Positions 45,897 to 57,238 are shown, counted from the first letter of the stretch. The stretch is DNA of 64,000 nucleotides from Tuctoria greenei (GCA_036927565.1 JAYESD010000001.1:247347097-247411096), one strand, 5' to 3'. A program made the numbers and translations. Notes: generated by a model not told the origin, from the sequence alone.

Positions 45897-47093
45897 TGTT
45901 AGTAGCAAACAAAAGACAACAAAAAAAAGGTTATCCCTATCAAGTACAAAGGATAATGGAAAAGTGGAAGTGGAATCACACACTCTCAAGCATCTTACCA
46001 CACTCTTACAAGTGTTCTGACCGACACTGCAGGTGGCAAAATGAAGAAACCAATGAAGCGTGGGATGATTGCATAGGTGTATCGATTCTGCTCAAGAGTA
46101 AGGTGTAGCTTGGATGGCAATTATATGTAGCAAGGATTAGCAACAATGAAATCAGATAGTAAAGTTGAATAAGTGTCCAAAGTACTTGTCAAAGTTGCTG
46201 GCCTAAATGTGTTCCTAGTAGTTCAAGCTAGCAAGACATGAAACAAAAACTAGATGACACAAAGGATGCAAGCACTTCTGTTTTTTGTTGTTGTTCTTTT
46301 TTCTCCTCTTTTTTTAGTGCGGCTTTTGTATCTTTTTTATTTTTTCACTTGCCTTTCTATTTTGTCTTTTTTACAGAATGTGCTGCAAAAGAAGAACACA
46401 ATGCAAGGCAATCAAAGATATCTCGTAAGTTTGTCAGAGATTTTCTGCTCAATCTTCCAAGGACAAATATGCATACTTAGAGGCTCTAAATAGAAGAACT
46501 TACAACAGTAAGATTGTAGATATATCTCTTCTATTTAATTTCAATATATGAAAAACCTATTTTGGACAAGAACAATAGGAGATATTGCCCCCGAAATACA
46601 GACTGTTCAGAATTTTTAGGTCAATAACAGATTCAGATCTAATGCAATTTCGACATTGATAACTATATTTTCTGGGAAAAGTATGAATAAGAAAGTTATG
46701 TAGAACTTATTAAGATTTCCAGGAAGTACAAGAACACCAAAATCCTAGTTCATATGAGCAAGATATGATGAAAATACTAAACTGGACGGAGATGAATCTA
46801 ATCTGAAAGTGATGACGTGATTCAAAAGGATGAATCAACACAATGCAAAACTTAAACTAAGACCAAAAACACTTCTAAACCAGCAATATGACTCAACCAC
46901 GGACACAAACTCAACAAAACCAAATTGAATAACAAAGTTGCAAAGGCTCAATGGTGGTTTGGACAAAGTGATGAATAGATCTACTAAACTACAAGTTTTT
47001 TGTGGCTTTTTTGTGGACTCTAGGTATGAAAAACAAACAAATCGAAAGGATAAATGAATTATCTAACGGGCAACCTGGAAATCTGATATCAAT
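45897..47093 (-). other. Leader region of element F
   Basis: About 1.2 kb between the 5' LTR and the gag start. It is A/T-rich without a readable ORF on the coding strand; small plus-strand frames (46238-46493) are T-rich and not gene-like. Beside the LTR, minus-strand TTGATATCAGATTTCC is probably the degraded Met primer binding site. Confidence 0.5.
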
Positions 47094-47991
47094 TGATAGG
47101 AGGATGAGTCCAATCTTCTGAAAGGTAATGGATAAGTCGATTAAGGTGGAGATCTCGACGTTGATGACCCGAGGCTCTCGAGTAGAACACGAAAAATCCC
47201 TGCAATCACTACACCACCGCTCCGTTGGTTATCAATCGTGCTGCACACGATTGACCTCGCCACAAAGGGTAATCCCTGCAAGTGCAACCGAGAACACAAG
47301 TAAGAACAAGGTAGAAGCAATCTGAATTGCTAAGTTGGGGTCTCACAAACAGATGAACGGCGAAACTGTGTATAACAGATTAATCTAAGCAAAACCTCAT
47401 TGTTCATGGCGGCTACTATGGAGTATATATAGGTGGGAGGACGTCCAAGGGGTTTTTGGGGTCGTGACCTAACCCTAAGATACGAAAAATAATGGACTTA
47501 GACTTGATACAAGGCCCAATGGCCCAATACGGTGGCGCAGCACCCTCATAGATTCTGAACTCGATTTTGTTTCGACGATTCCCGTCGACTCCGAAAGAAT
47601 TTAAACATGGGACCAGCTTTATTAGAAAGATTATCCTCTCCCCTTTCCGTGCATATGTAGAACGTACAAAACGGAGTTTGTATGCATCCTGGGCGTCTAT
47701 TTTAGTGCGTACTGATCCTGGACTCCGAGTTGGACACGATTTTGAGTTGGGGTCGGTTTCCATCCTCTTTGAACGTATCCTCTGGTCCTCCACGCCCCTA
47801 AATATTCCTCCAATTACTCCTTTAACTTCTATATGGATCATAATCACAATTAAGTCATTAGGTAGCAATCTATTCTCAAAAATATATAAGGACTCACCTC
47901 TGAAATTAATTGGTGTGTGTGAATTCTATTGATTGCATCTTGTATGTTGAATGGAGTGTTGTGTATATGTATAGGAGTGATGTCCTCATCA
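47094..47991 (-). repeat. 5' LTR of element F
   Basis: It is 898 bp, starting TGATAGGAGG and ending GTCCTCATCA. Element E coding resumes within about 12 bp (HLEGEEDDNEDSRQQ from 47998), so the boundary is well placed. Confidence 0.9.
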
Positions 47992-48002
47992 TCAAACATT
48001 TA

Positions 48003-49708
48003 GAGGGGGAAGAAGATGATAATGAAGATTCAAGACAACAAGTACCACACCCAAGCGTACACCAATGCGCCCAAATGGATCACCCAATTGACAACATCAT
48101 CGTGACATCCAAAAGGGAGTAACTACTAGATCTCACATAGCTAATTTTTGTGAGCATTATTCTTTTGTATCCTTTTTGGAACTGCGCAAGGTTGAGGATG
48201 CATTGAAGGATCCGGATTGGGTAGTGGCCATGCAAGAAGAACTCAACAATTTCAAAAGAAATGAGGAGTGGGAACTAGTCGAAACACCCAAGTCCAATGT
48301 CGTCGGCACAAAGGTCTTCCGCAATAAACAAGATGAACATGGGGTGGTGACAAGGAACAAGGCATGACTTATGGCCAAAGGGTATTCACAAGTCGAAGGT
48401 ATGGATTTCGATGAGACCTTTGCTCCTGTAGATAGACTTAAGTCTATTAGAATATTACTTGCATATGCTACTCACCATGATTTCAAGCTCTATCAAATGA
48501 ATGTGAAAAGCGCCTTCCTCAACGGACCAATCAAGGAGGAGGTATATGTGGAGCAACCGCCCGGATTTGAAGATGAAGAGTTCCCCGATCACGTATTTAA
48601 ATTGCGTAAGACTCTCTACAGCCTCAAACAAGCTCCTAGAGCTTGGTATGAGTGTCTTAGAGATTTCCTAATTGAAAATGGTTTTAAGATCGGTAAAGTA
48701 GATTATACATTGTTTACAAAGAATTTTGACAATGATCTCTTTGTTTGTCAAATTTATGTTGATGATATAATCTTTGGTTCAACTAACAAATCTTTTTGTG
48801 AGGAATTTAGTAAAATTATGACAGATAGGTTTGAGATGTCCATGATGGGAGAGCTAAAGTACTTCTTGGGATTCCAAGTGAGGCAATGAAAGGAAGGGAC
48901 GTTCATAAGCCAAATTAAGTACACACAAGACATATTCAAGAAGTTTGGAATGGACAAGGCGAATCCCATAAAGACTCCCGTGGCAACGAATGGCCACTTG
49001 GATCTCAATGAAGATGGACCAAACATCGATCAAAAGGTACATCGCTCCATGATTGGATCTCTACTCTACTTATGTGCATCTAGGCCAGATATTATGTTGA
49101 GTGTATGCTTGTTGCAAAATTTCAAGCCAACCCAAAAGAGTGTCATTTGACAGCCGTTAAGAGAATCTTGCGGTATTTAGTTCATACACCCAACCTAGGC
49201 CTTTGGTACCCCAAAGGTTCCAAATTCAATCTCATTTGCTATTCCGACGCAGATTATGCCGGATGCAAGGTAGATAGAAAAAGTACCTCTAGTACATGCC
49301 AATTCCTAGGCAGATCCCTAGTTTCTTGGTCCTCCAAGAAACAAAACTCCATTGCCCTATCCAGGACCAAAGCGGAGTATGTTGCAACTAGAAGTTGTTG
49401 TGCACAACTCCTTTGGATGTGACGAACTCTAAGGGATTACGGTTACAATATGAATCGCATTCCACTCCTTTGTGATAATGAGAGTGCCATTAAAATTGCC
49501 CATAATCCCGTTGAGCACTCTAGGACCAAACACATAGACATCCGACATCACTTTTTGAGATACCATTCAATGAAGGGAGATATAGCCATTTCACATGTCA
49601 ACACCGAAAAAACAACTAGCCGATATTTTCACCAAGCCACTTGATGAAAAATGCTTTTGCGAACTCCGAAATGAACTAAATATCCTTGATTCTCGGAGTG
49701 TGGCTTGA
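48003..49708 (+). pseudogene. Element E reverse transcriptase and RNase H
   Basis: The linker GEEDDNEDSRQQVPHPS leads to RT: LKDPDWVVAMQEELNNFKRN, a stop at 48365, then LMAKGYSQVEGMDFDETFAP, KLYQMNVKSAFLNGPIKEEV, YSLKQAPRAWYECLRDFL and VCQIYVDDIIFGSTN with catalytic YVDD. A TGA at 48887 and a frameshift near 49100 follow. RNase H shows CYSDADYAGCKVDRKSTSS, SKKQNSIALSRTKAEYVATR, LLCDNESAIKIAHNPVEHSR and HIDIRHHFLRYHSMKGDIA. A final frameshift near 49610 precedes the LADIFTKPL-like end, with the last stop near 49708. Confidence 0.9.
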
Positions 49709-49948
49709 AATCTTGTATACCTGAATGTTATCTTTAAAATTCATTGATTGTGTTGTGAAAATCATCTCTCTCAATTTTTCCGAAAAACTATGTCATTTAC
49801 TAGATCTTGGTGAATTATGATCAGTGCTTGATTGTTGTATGCTTACTGATCATATTCATCAAGATTATTTGATTTGATTTGCCTCCCTATTTTCTAAATA
49901 AGTACCTTTGAATATATACGAATGGGCTAGACATTTCTTCCCTGGTGA

Positions 49949-50574
49949 CCACGGACTAGTCCGTGGTTACCTGGACTAGTCCGCCCATGCATACTAGTCC
50001 GTAGAGCGCCGGTTAGGCCGGACTAGTCTGGCAGACCACGGACTAGTCCGATATAGCCTCTAGAAAAATTCAGACTAGTCCAATCATTTTCAGACTTGTC
50101 CGATCTTTCGTGTCCTTAACCCTAGCCTCCGCCAAACCCTAATCTCCCTCACCCCAAACTTGCCTCAAGCTTTCTCTCTCCACGCTCCAGCTCCCCAAGG
50201 TGATTCGACAATTTCTCCATCAAAAATCTCCAAGTTTGGGTGGAAATCAACCTCCTTCGCTTAGGGATTGAATACCATGGACTTGTCCGCCCTTCAACCC
50301 CCTCTTCTCCGAGATTCAAGCGATTTTTCAATAAATTTTCCCCCAAACCCTAGAAATCTCCATTTTCTTCATTGTTGATCGAATAGCCTAGCTTCTGTCA
50401 TCTAATACAAGTGTCCTTGATGTATTACATTGCTGTTAGTCTAGTTTTGCATTGAGCAACTCCATTTGTCTCATAGTTAAGGTTCTTGAGGATGAATATC
50501 GAACTAGTCTGGTCCATGCACGGACAAGTCCGGTCACCCGGACCAGTCCGTGCCTATACACTGGACTTGTCTGA
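49949..50574. repeat. Palindrome array between pol and the third ORF of E
   Basis: A first cluster (49949-50106) begins with a perfect 18-bp palindrome, CCACGGACTAGTCCGTGG (49949-49966), followed by about six units. A lone GGACTTGTCC lies at 50279-50288, and a second cluster (50499-50574) has four units. The stretch 49709-50666 has no ORF I accept. The clusters end about 95 bp before the start of the third ORF. Confidence 0.85.
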
Positions 50575-50666
50575 TTTTTCTAGACTCAACCCTAACTTCT
50601 CAATCCCTCAATGCAATTCCTTGTCATCGATTCTCATCAATACCTTGTGCAATCCATTCTCAGGGC

Positions 50667-52205
50667 ATGTCGAACTCTCACGACTAAGTTTCCAACTTCG
50701 AGGCCGAGATGGACCACGAAGCCGTGCTTCTGTCCTTGACAAGCCTTGGCAAGAAGCGCCAAGAACGCCCCTCCGAGCCAGCTACCTCTCCTCCCCAGGC
50801 TCAAAGGAAAGTGCTTGCTAAGAAGCCAGTATCCAAGGCTTCTGCTGGAGGTGTCCCTCGCCAAGCCAAGGGCAAGGGCAAGGGAATTGCAATGGGTCCG
50901 ATTGGCCCTCTAAAGCTGTCAGCTCCAAGGGAAGGGGCCCGAGACCCCGCAGAGGAGAGATTCAACGGGAAGTGCAGTGACATGGTTGCCAAATTCAGAA
51001 ACATTGATTGCTACAATCTTCCGAAGCAAGCTGCCAATGGGAGGTTTTGGAGCAACTTCCATGCAGACTTCTACAAGTCTGTATACCTCCCAATGAAGAC
51101 ACTCGTGGTGCGCAACCAATGGATCGATTGGGCGCATTTTGAGAAGAAGGGCTGCTCACCATTTATTGAAGTAGTGGAGGCAGTCGAAAGGCATGGATTG
51201 AGGGACCTCTTCTCCTTCAGGAACAACTGGAATGATGAGGTGATTGCCCAGTTTTATGCTACTTGCCACTTCTCAAGTGATGAGGAAGAAAGTGTGACTT
51301 GGATGACTCATGGATCCAAGTACACCATCACATATGAAGAATTTGCGAGGATGTTGCATCTTGACACCTCAAGCAATGACAATGCAATCATCCACAACAT
51401 TGGTGTCATCGAGAAAGACAGAATGAAGTTTCTTTATGAACCCAACTCCAAGTTCAACCCTCCTTCCACGAAGAACATGAATCCCTTCTTTGTGGTGTTG
51501 AACAAGGTCCTAAGGAAGACAATTGCCCCCAAGGATGGGGATGTAGGAAGTGTGCAGGGGTATCTTAGGACCTTGATGAAGGTCATTAGCAAAGACAAGA
51601 GATTTGATGTGTGTGACTATATTTGGAATGACATGGTGAACATCTCCTGCACACCGAACAGGTCATGTGGCTATGCTCCTTATCTGATGTTCATGATTGA
51701 GAAGGTTACAAGAATAGAGTTTGTCAAGGATGTGTAACACCTACCCTTGAGGCCCCAGATGCCTCAGAAGCCAAGTGTTCAAGTTGCTCCATCTCCGGCC
51801 TCCATCCCTGAGGCTCCTGCGAGAGCTAGTGCTGGTGCTAGGACTGCTCCCGCCACTAGGGCCACTCCTCAAAAGGGGTCCCCAAGTGGCATCTTCAAGT
51901 ACCTGGCTGCTATTTTTGCCTCCTGCAAAAAGGCCGAGGTGAAGGCCCACAAGATCAACAAAAGAAGAAAGGATGACATGAGATATGTCAAGAAGAACAT
52001 GAAGCAGATTTGCCAAAAGCTGGAGATCGAGCCCATTTGATCTCTAGTAATTTCTGATGACTCCGACTCTGGTTACACCAAGCTTGGGCCCTTGACTCCC
52101 TTCGAGCTTGCCTATTTTGGCATTGGGGACTCGAGTGGCTCCGTTCCTCCTCCTCCTCATCAGCTAGAAGATGAAGACGATGAGAGGATCGACAGTGAGG
52201 CTTGA
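50667..52205 (+). pseudogene. Third ORF of element E (env-like position)
   Basis: One reading frame of about 512 codons lies between pol and the 3' LTR. The probable start is MSNSHD at 50667, with a stop right after it; the open part begins MDHEAVLLSLTSLGKKRQER at 50709. Basic, proline-rich N-terminus (KKPVSKASAGGVPRQAKGKG), then a globular part: RNIDCYNLPKQAANGRFWSN, DLFSFRNNWNDEVIAQFYAT, TYEEFARMLHLDTSSNDNAI and WNDMVNISCTPNRSCGYAPY. After a TAA at 51735, a proline-rich segment and a short basic helix (KINKRRKDDMRYVKKNMKQI) follow, then an acidic tail ending DEDDERIDSEA. The central part resembles the putative plant transposon protein domain found in several grass retroelements (from memory). 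No signal peptide or membrane segment is visible, so an envelope role is not supported. Confidence 0.65.
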
Positions 52206-52660
52206 AGACTTTAGGTCCCTCCTCTCCTTCTTTTTGATGTCTTGATGCCAAAGGGGGAGAGATTGAGGGGGAGTCTTAGGTTTTAGCTATAGGATGTGAG
52301 GAGAGCTTCTTTATTACGTCTTTTTTCTATTTTGTGGTTTGTAAAACTTTTAATATGCTCTTATGATACTTATGGTCCTGTGATGTAATGTTTTGAACTG
52401 CATATGAAGAAATTGATGAAATCTGTGTTTTTGCTATAAAATGACATATATGCTTATTGTTGATGTGTTGATGTCAATTATGTCATTCTCATATTGATTA
52501 TTGCTTCTATACACTTAGTTCTGCATCCCACCATAAAGAGTGCACATATGGATCATGCTTTCACTGCTTAATATGTTTTAAACTCATATGTGCACACTTT
52601 ATGAAAATCTCAACTTTTTATCATATTTTGTGAAATCTCAATTGGTTGTCATCAGTCACC
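52206..52660. other. 3' untranslated part of element E
   Basis: A T-rich stretch between the third ORF and the purine tract. It includes a second, internal purine run AAAGGGGGAGAGATTGAGGGGGA near 52250-52272, like a duplicate polypurine tract. No ORF is seen. Confidence 0.5.
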
Positions 52661-52674
52661 AAAAAGGGGGAGAT
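52661..52674 (+). promoter_or_regulatory. Polypurine tract of element E
   Basis: AAAAAGGGGGAGAT directly precedes the LTR start TGAAAGTGC at 52675. Confidence 0.88.
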
Positions 52675-54268
52675 TGAAAGTGCATCTAGGAATCCTTTGT
52701 GGGTTTTGGATGATTTATGACAAGCAAATGAGATCCTAACCACTTTGTTGAGATGAGCATACGCTCTAATGAGAAAATAAGCAAGGTGCCAAAAAGAAGG
52801 GAGAATGAGGAGCAATGTGGAAAAGAGCTCAAGAAACAAGCGTAGTATATCATTGTGTATGGAGTGTGTTAAGGAAACACACCCCAAGAGCTCAAGCATA
52901 AATAATCACACACATTGCACAAGTTTATACAGGACCGGACTAGTCTGACTGACACCGGACTAGTCCGATATCTTTCTGCACAAGATCGGACAAGTCTGAT
53001 ATCACCACGGACTAGTATGATATCTCTCTGACTAGAATCGGACTAGTCCTCCCTAGTGCGGACTAATCCTCCAAACACTTCACAAGTTGCACAAAATCGG
53101 ACAAGTCCGATATCACCACGGACTAGTCCGATATCTCTGACTAGAGTTGGACTAGTCCTCCCCAGTGCGGACTAGTCCTCCAAACACTTCACAAGTTGCA
53201 CAAAATCAGACAAGTCCGATATTAGCACGGACTAGTCCTAAAAACCCTCTGACCTAAATCGGACAAGTCCTCCAAGTGCGGACTTGTCCCCAATTCACTT
53301 AAAGTTACACGTTTCTAGACAAATCCGATATCTACCGGACTAGTCCGAAGATTTCCAGAAGCAAAATCGGACAAGTCCACTTCTAGCCGGACTAGTCCAA
53401 TATTTCGGGACACCTAGGGTTTGCTACACATAGTACACCGGACTAGTCTGATATTCCTAAACCCTAACAGTAACTTTTGGGAACCCCGTATAAATAGGTG
53501 TACACGACCCATCTTTCAATTGACTCTACCCCCTGCACCATCACACCTCCCAAGAGCCTCAAAAAAACATCTCTCCACGAAATCAAATACAACAAAGATC
53601 AATCCCTTGAGGATACACTTTGGATCATTGGAGAGACACGGTTCATCACTCATTGAGCTCTTGGTTTGATTCCCTAACACACTCCTATGGTTTTTTATTG
53701 TAATCTTTCGAGTGTGTTCTTGGTGGAGTTCTTGTTGTAATCTTGGGGAGCCCTCAACGTGGGAGAAGGCCCCTTGAATTCAGTTATTTGCCCTTTGTGA
53801 TAAGTGAAGAGGATTGGCCTTTGTGGCAATCCGACGAGGGTATGGTTGGAGAAGACCCGATCCTTTTGTGGACTCCTCAGTGTGGATGTAGGTTGCCTCT
53901 GTGGGAACTGAACCACGGGATAAAGTGCTTGTATTCTTACTTTGTGCTCATCGTTCTTATACATCATATCAATCTAGGGTTTCAATCAATCTTGCTTACT
54001 TTACGTTGAAACATTAAATATAAGATTGACTTGTGGTATATCCTAGTTCATAATCGTGTAACACTTCAATTACAAGTATATTTCCGCTGCATACATCCTA
54101 GGATCAAGATAATCAATCAAATTTGATAAACCTAGATGGTATACACCGAACTAGTCTGTACTTGACCGGACTAGTCCGATTTCTTGAGATTTGATCTGGT
54201 TGTCAAGTGTTGCAGGTTCTGACAGAAATTCAAAAAGGTCTATTCACCCCCCCTCTAGGCCACATTCA
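52675..54268 (+). repeat. 3' LTR of element E
   Basis: It is 1594 bp with the same ends as the left LTR. It is shorter mainly because one palindrome unit of about 22 bp (left-LTR GTGTCCACCATGGACTAGTCCG) is missing near 53445. The TATA box is at 53488-53497. It is followed by AGGTC, the TSD. Confidence 0.93.
52934..53453. repeat. Palindrome array in U3 of E, right LTR
   Basis: It has the same layout as 38098-38640, minus one unit at the end nearest the TATA box. CTTCACAAGTTGCACAAAAT repeats at about 53078 and 53187 (period about 109 bp). Individual units differ from the left LTR by single bases. Confidence 0.9.
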
Positions 54269-54273
54269 AGGTC

Positions 54274-55121
54274 GTCGTTCGTCGGAGTCGAGTCGTCGCC
54301 CACCGCCTTGTCCCATGTCCATCCTCGCCCTTCGTCGAACACAACTTTGTGCATCGTGCGCACATGATGTGTCTTCAGGTCGAGAATGCAATAGGCCTTC
54401 GAGCCCTCCGCGTAGCTGATGAACACTCTCGAAGTGCTCCTATTGTCAAGCTTGCCGATGTATCCAAGCTCCATGGTGAATGTGAGGCAACCAAAGACCC
54501 ATAGGTGAGAGAATGTCGGCTTGCACCCATATCAAGACTCGTACAACATGCTGCCATGGAGAGCCTTGGTGGGCGAAAGGTTGAGGATGTAGACAGTTGT
54601 CACCACCGCCTCTCCCCAGAAGGCAGCCGGCATTCCACTCTGCTTGAAGAGGGTCTGAGTCATCCCCACAATCGTTTGGTTGCACCGCTAGATGACGTCG
54701 TTCTGTTGTGGGCTGTACGGCGCGGAGTGGTGGCTCTGAACACCCTCATTCGTGCAGTACGATGCGAATTCAGCCGTCGTGAATTCATCTTTGTTGCCAG
54801 TGCGCATGCGCGTAGATTGCGGTCGCACTCTGCCTTCGTAGTGGCCTGCACGCGCCTGATGGCGTTCGTAGCCTCTCCCTTGCTGCCAAGGACCATCACC
54901 CACATGTAGTGGAAGAGGTCATCGACGAGCAGCAAGAACTAACGTCGTCCTCCTGGTGTAGCTAGTGTCCCCAGGCCACACAAGTCCCGATGCATGAGCT
55001 CGAGCCGCTTCTTGGCTCGAAAGCCCGACTGCTGGGGAAAAGGAAGTCGCCTCTGCTTCGTTAACACGCAGACGTCACATAGCTGCTCCATGTGTTCAAG
55101 GCATGGCATGCCTCGCACCAT
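54274..55121 (-). pseudogene. Element C integrase and start of linker
   Basis: From 55121 leftward: MVRGMPCLEHMEQLCDVCVL carries the CxxC zinc pair, then LELMHRDLCGLGTLATPGG holds the first Asp. After a stop, FLLLVDDLFHYMWVMVLGSK continues. A frame change gives NDVIQRCNQTIVG-like pieces, and HHSAPYSPQQNDVI in a second frame is the site of the catalytic Glu. The C-terminal part is MELGYIGKLDNRSTSRVFIS, GSKAYCILDLKTHHV and KVVFDEGRGWTWD. E interrupts just after TNDD. Confidence 0.78.
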
Positions 55122-57072
55122 CTCCTTGGCACTGAGCTGCTTTAGAGCCTCGAAGTGAAGATGCCCTAAATGCTCGTGCCACTGCCATGCCTTGTCGTTC
55201 TGAAGAGTGGCAGGGCATACAAGCTATGCTACTTGCACGTTAAGGATGTAGAGTCGATTGGTGCCTTTGGTTACCTTGGAAAGAAGGCGACAATGGTGAT
55301 CCCAAATCCTCATGACTCCGTCCTTAATCTCCACACGCGAACCATTCTCATCCAGCTGTCTCAGGCTGATGATGGAGTTTCTCAATAGGGGAATGTAGTA
55401 GACCCCGATGAGCAACATGTGCTCACCAAATTTGGCGGTGAAGATGATGGAGCCAAAACCCTTGATCTCCATGCCGGAGGCGTCACCAAACATGACAGAG
55501 CTTTGGCCATTGGGGTCAAGCTTAGTGATGAACTCCTGTCAACCGGTCATATGATGGATGGCGCAGGTGTCGAGGCACCACTCGTCAATCTTGTCGTTGC
55601 TAGAGCCGTCACCGAGGAAAGCGTGTGCTCTTGGCTCAACAAGATGGAAAAGAGTTGCTGCAGTCGATGCCACTAGAGGTGGATTGATGCTTCCGTGTGC
55701 CAGGAGCAAAGCTGGCTCCTCCTCCACTTGTGTGATGTGGGCCTTCTCCTCCACTTGTGCGACGTGGGCTTGGCCACGTCGTGGCTGTCGACACTCCCTG
55801 GCCCAATTACCAAGCTTGCCACAGTTGTGGCAAGTGTCTTGTGTCGGCTTCTAGTTGCCAGCAGCGCCACCCTGGGCACCTCTGCGGGCGCCACCCTCAG
55901 CATATCCTTGTGCCTCGGCCTAGGCACCTCCATGCTCCTTATGCATCTTGCCACGCTTGCGGCCGCCTATCGAGAAAGAGGACTCCTCGTTCTTCCTGTC
56001 ACCCTGGCCAGCCTCCCACTGCTCGCAAGTGAGATGAAGCTTCCTGCCAATGGTGATAGGCCCCGAGGGAGGCCGTGGTTCATCGCTGTCGATGACTTTG
56101 AGGTGACCTATTGTCTCTTCGATTGACATCATGGAGAGGTCTAGTAAAGACTCGATCGAGCAAGCGATCTGCTTGTACTTCTTGGGGATGCAATGAAAGA
56201 GCTTCTCGACAGCTCTCTCCTCATCGCAGGTGTTGTTGCGGAACTGCACCAACTTCTGCAACAAAGTGTTGAGACAGAGAGCAAAGTCATCAACGTCCTC
56301 ACCTGGCTTAAAGGCCAGGTTCTCCCACTCCTAGCAAAGCGCCTGCAGTGTGGTCTTGCGAACGCGGTTGCTGCCGATGCGTGCCGCAGTGATGGCATCC
56401 CAGACCTCCTTTGCAGTTTGCTTCTTGGAAAGCGAGAACTGCATCTCGGGCGGGACTGCAGCAATGAGGGCATCCAGCGCCCGTAGATCCTCACAGTAGT
56501 CGACGTCATCGTACCGAACTGCTTCCCACATGTGTTGCACCTGGAGCCGTACCCTCATCACCACGACCCACTCGACGTAGTTAGTCTTGGTGAGAGTAGG
56601 CCACCCACCGCCGAGACCGACGTCCCTGACAATGGCCTAGAGCCCGTGGTGTCCATGGTATCTGTCTAGGGAGGGAGAACAGTGCCACCTATAATGGCCA
56701 CGTTCTCCGTCGACCCAGTCGTCACTGCTTTCGTGCCCGTCTAGGTTGCCGCTGCCACGCCCATGGGGTTGCGCGGCTGCCCGCTGCACCTCTTGTGCTC
56801 GCGCCGCCTTCCTCGCTAGCCTGAGCTCATCACCGGCACTGCCGTCGACAAAGTCGCTGGAGCTACTACCGAGTAGAGCCTCCAGCTCTGATGCCGCCGC
56901 ACGCGCTACAACTGCCGCCACCGCTGCTTCCACTCTCGCTCTCGCTGCTGCCAGTTCTGTCGCCGCCAACCTTGTCGCCATTGCCGCCGCCGCAACCTCT
57001 GCCGCCGCTCGCTCGCGCTCTTTTGCCGCGGTGACCTCTGTCTGCCGAGCGCTGAGGCTGTCTGTCGAACAT
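55122..57072 (-). pseudogene. Element C gag, protease and pre-integrase
   Basis: The N-terminal frame (57072-56637) is alanine/arginine-rich. The gag capsid follows: MWEAVRYDDVDYCEDLRALD, LSKKQTAKEVWDAITAARIG, and after a stop LLQKLVQFRNNTCDEERAVE. A zinc knuckle CHNCGKLGNWARECRQPRRG lies near 55800. Protease reads EWCLDTCAIHHMTG, where the active-site DTG has become DTC. A stop follows, then MFGDASGMEIKGFGSIIFTA and the HEHLGHLHFEALKQL pre-integrase region. At least five stops or frame changes are present. Confidence 0.8.
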
Positions 57073-57223
57073 GGCGCATTAGTGGGGGGCTGCTGTATGG
57101 GCTGCTTCTCTTCTGTGCAGAAGAGAGATGAGATGGAACAGCCGTTGTTTCTGTTGTCGGTTGCAGACAGAGAGAGACGTGGGAAAGAGATGAGCAGGAG
57201 ATGTTTCGGCTGTAGAATAGAAC

Positions 57224-57236
57224 GGCTCTGATACCA
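57224..57236 (-). promoter_or_regulatory. Primer binding site of element C
   Basis: Plus-strand GGCTCTGATACCA, complement of the Met-type TGGTATCAGAGCC, lies two bases from the LTR start at 57239. Confidence 0.9.
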
Positions 57237-57238
57237 AG

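Larger units (their letters stand above)
43447..47991 (-). mobile_element. Element F: non-autonomous gag-only LTR retrotransposon (TR-GAG type)
   Basis: LTRs 43447-44362 and 47094-47991 begin TGATAGGAGGATGAGTCC and end GTCCTCATCA on the plus strand. A purine tract adjoins the left LTR and a degraded Met-type primer binding site the right, so it is transcribed leftward. The 2.7-kb interior has one long ORF with a Ty3/gypsy-type gag domain and no protease, RT or integrase. Such gag-only LTR elements are known in plants and depend on relatives for copying. No TSD is seen: GCTAC on the left, TCAAA on the right. Confidence 0.8.
37838..54268 (+). mobile_element. Element E: SIRE/Maximus-like Ty1/copia retrotransposon, full length
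   Basis: LTRs of about 1.6 kb start TGAAAGTGCATCTAGG and end GGCCACATTCA. TSD AGGTC lies at 37833-37837 and 54269-54273. A Met primer binding site (39455) and purine tract AAAAAGGGGGAGAT (52661) adjoin the LTRs. Plus-strand order: gag (39505-41621), protease-integrase (41965-43413), RT-RNase H (48003-49708), third ORF (50667-52205). Element F interrupts pol. Long gag, LTR start and an extra 3' ORF fit the SIRE/Maximus lineage. Every ORF has stops. Palindrome arrays occur in U3, near the LTR 3' end and at two internal places. Confidence 0.92.
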
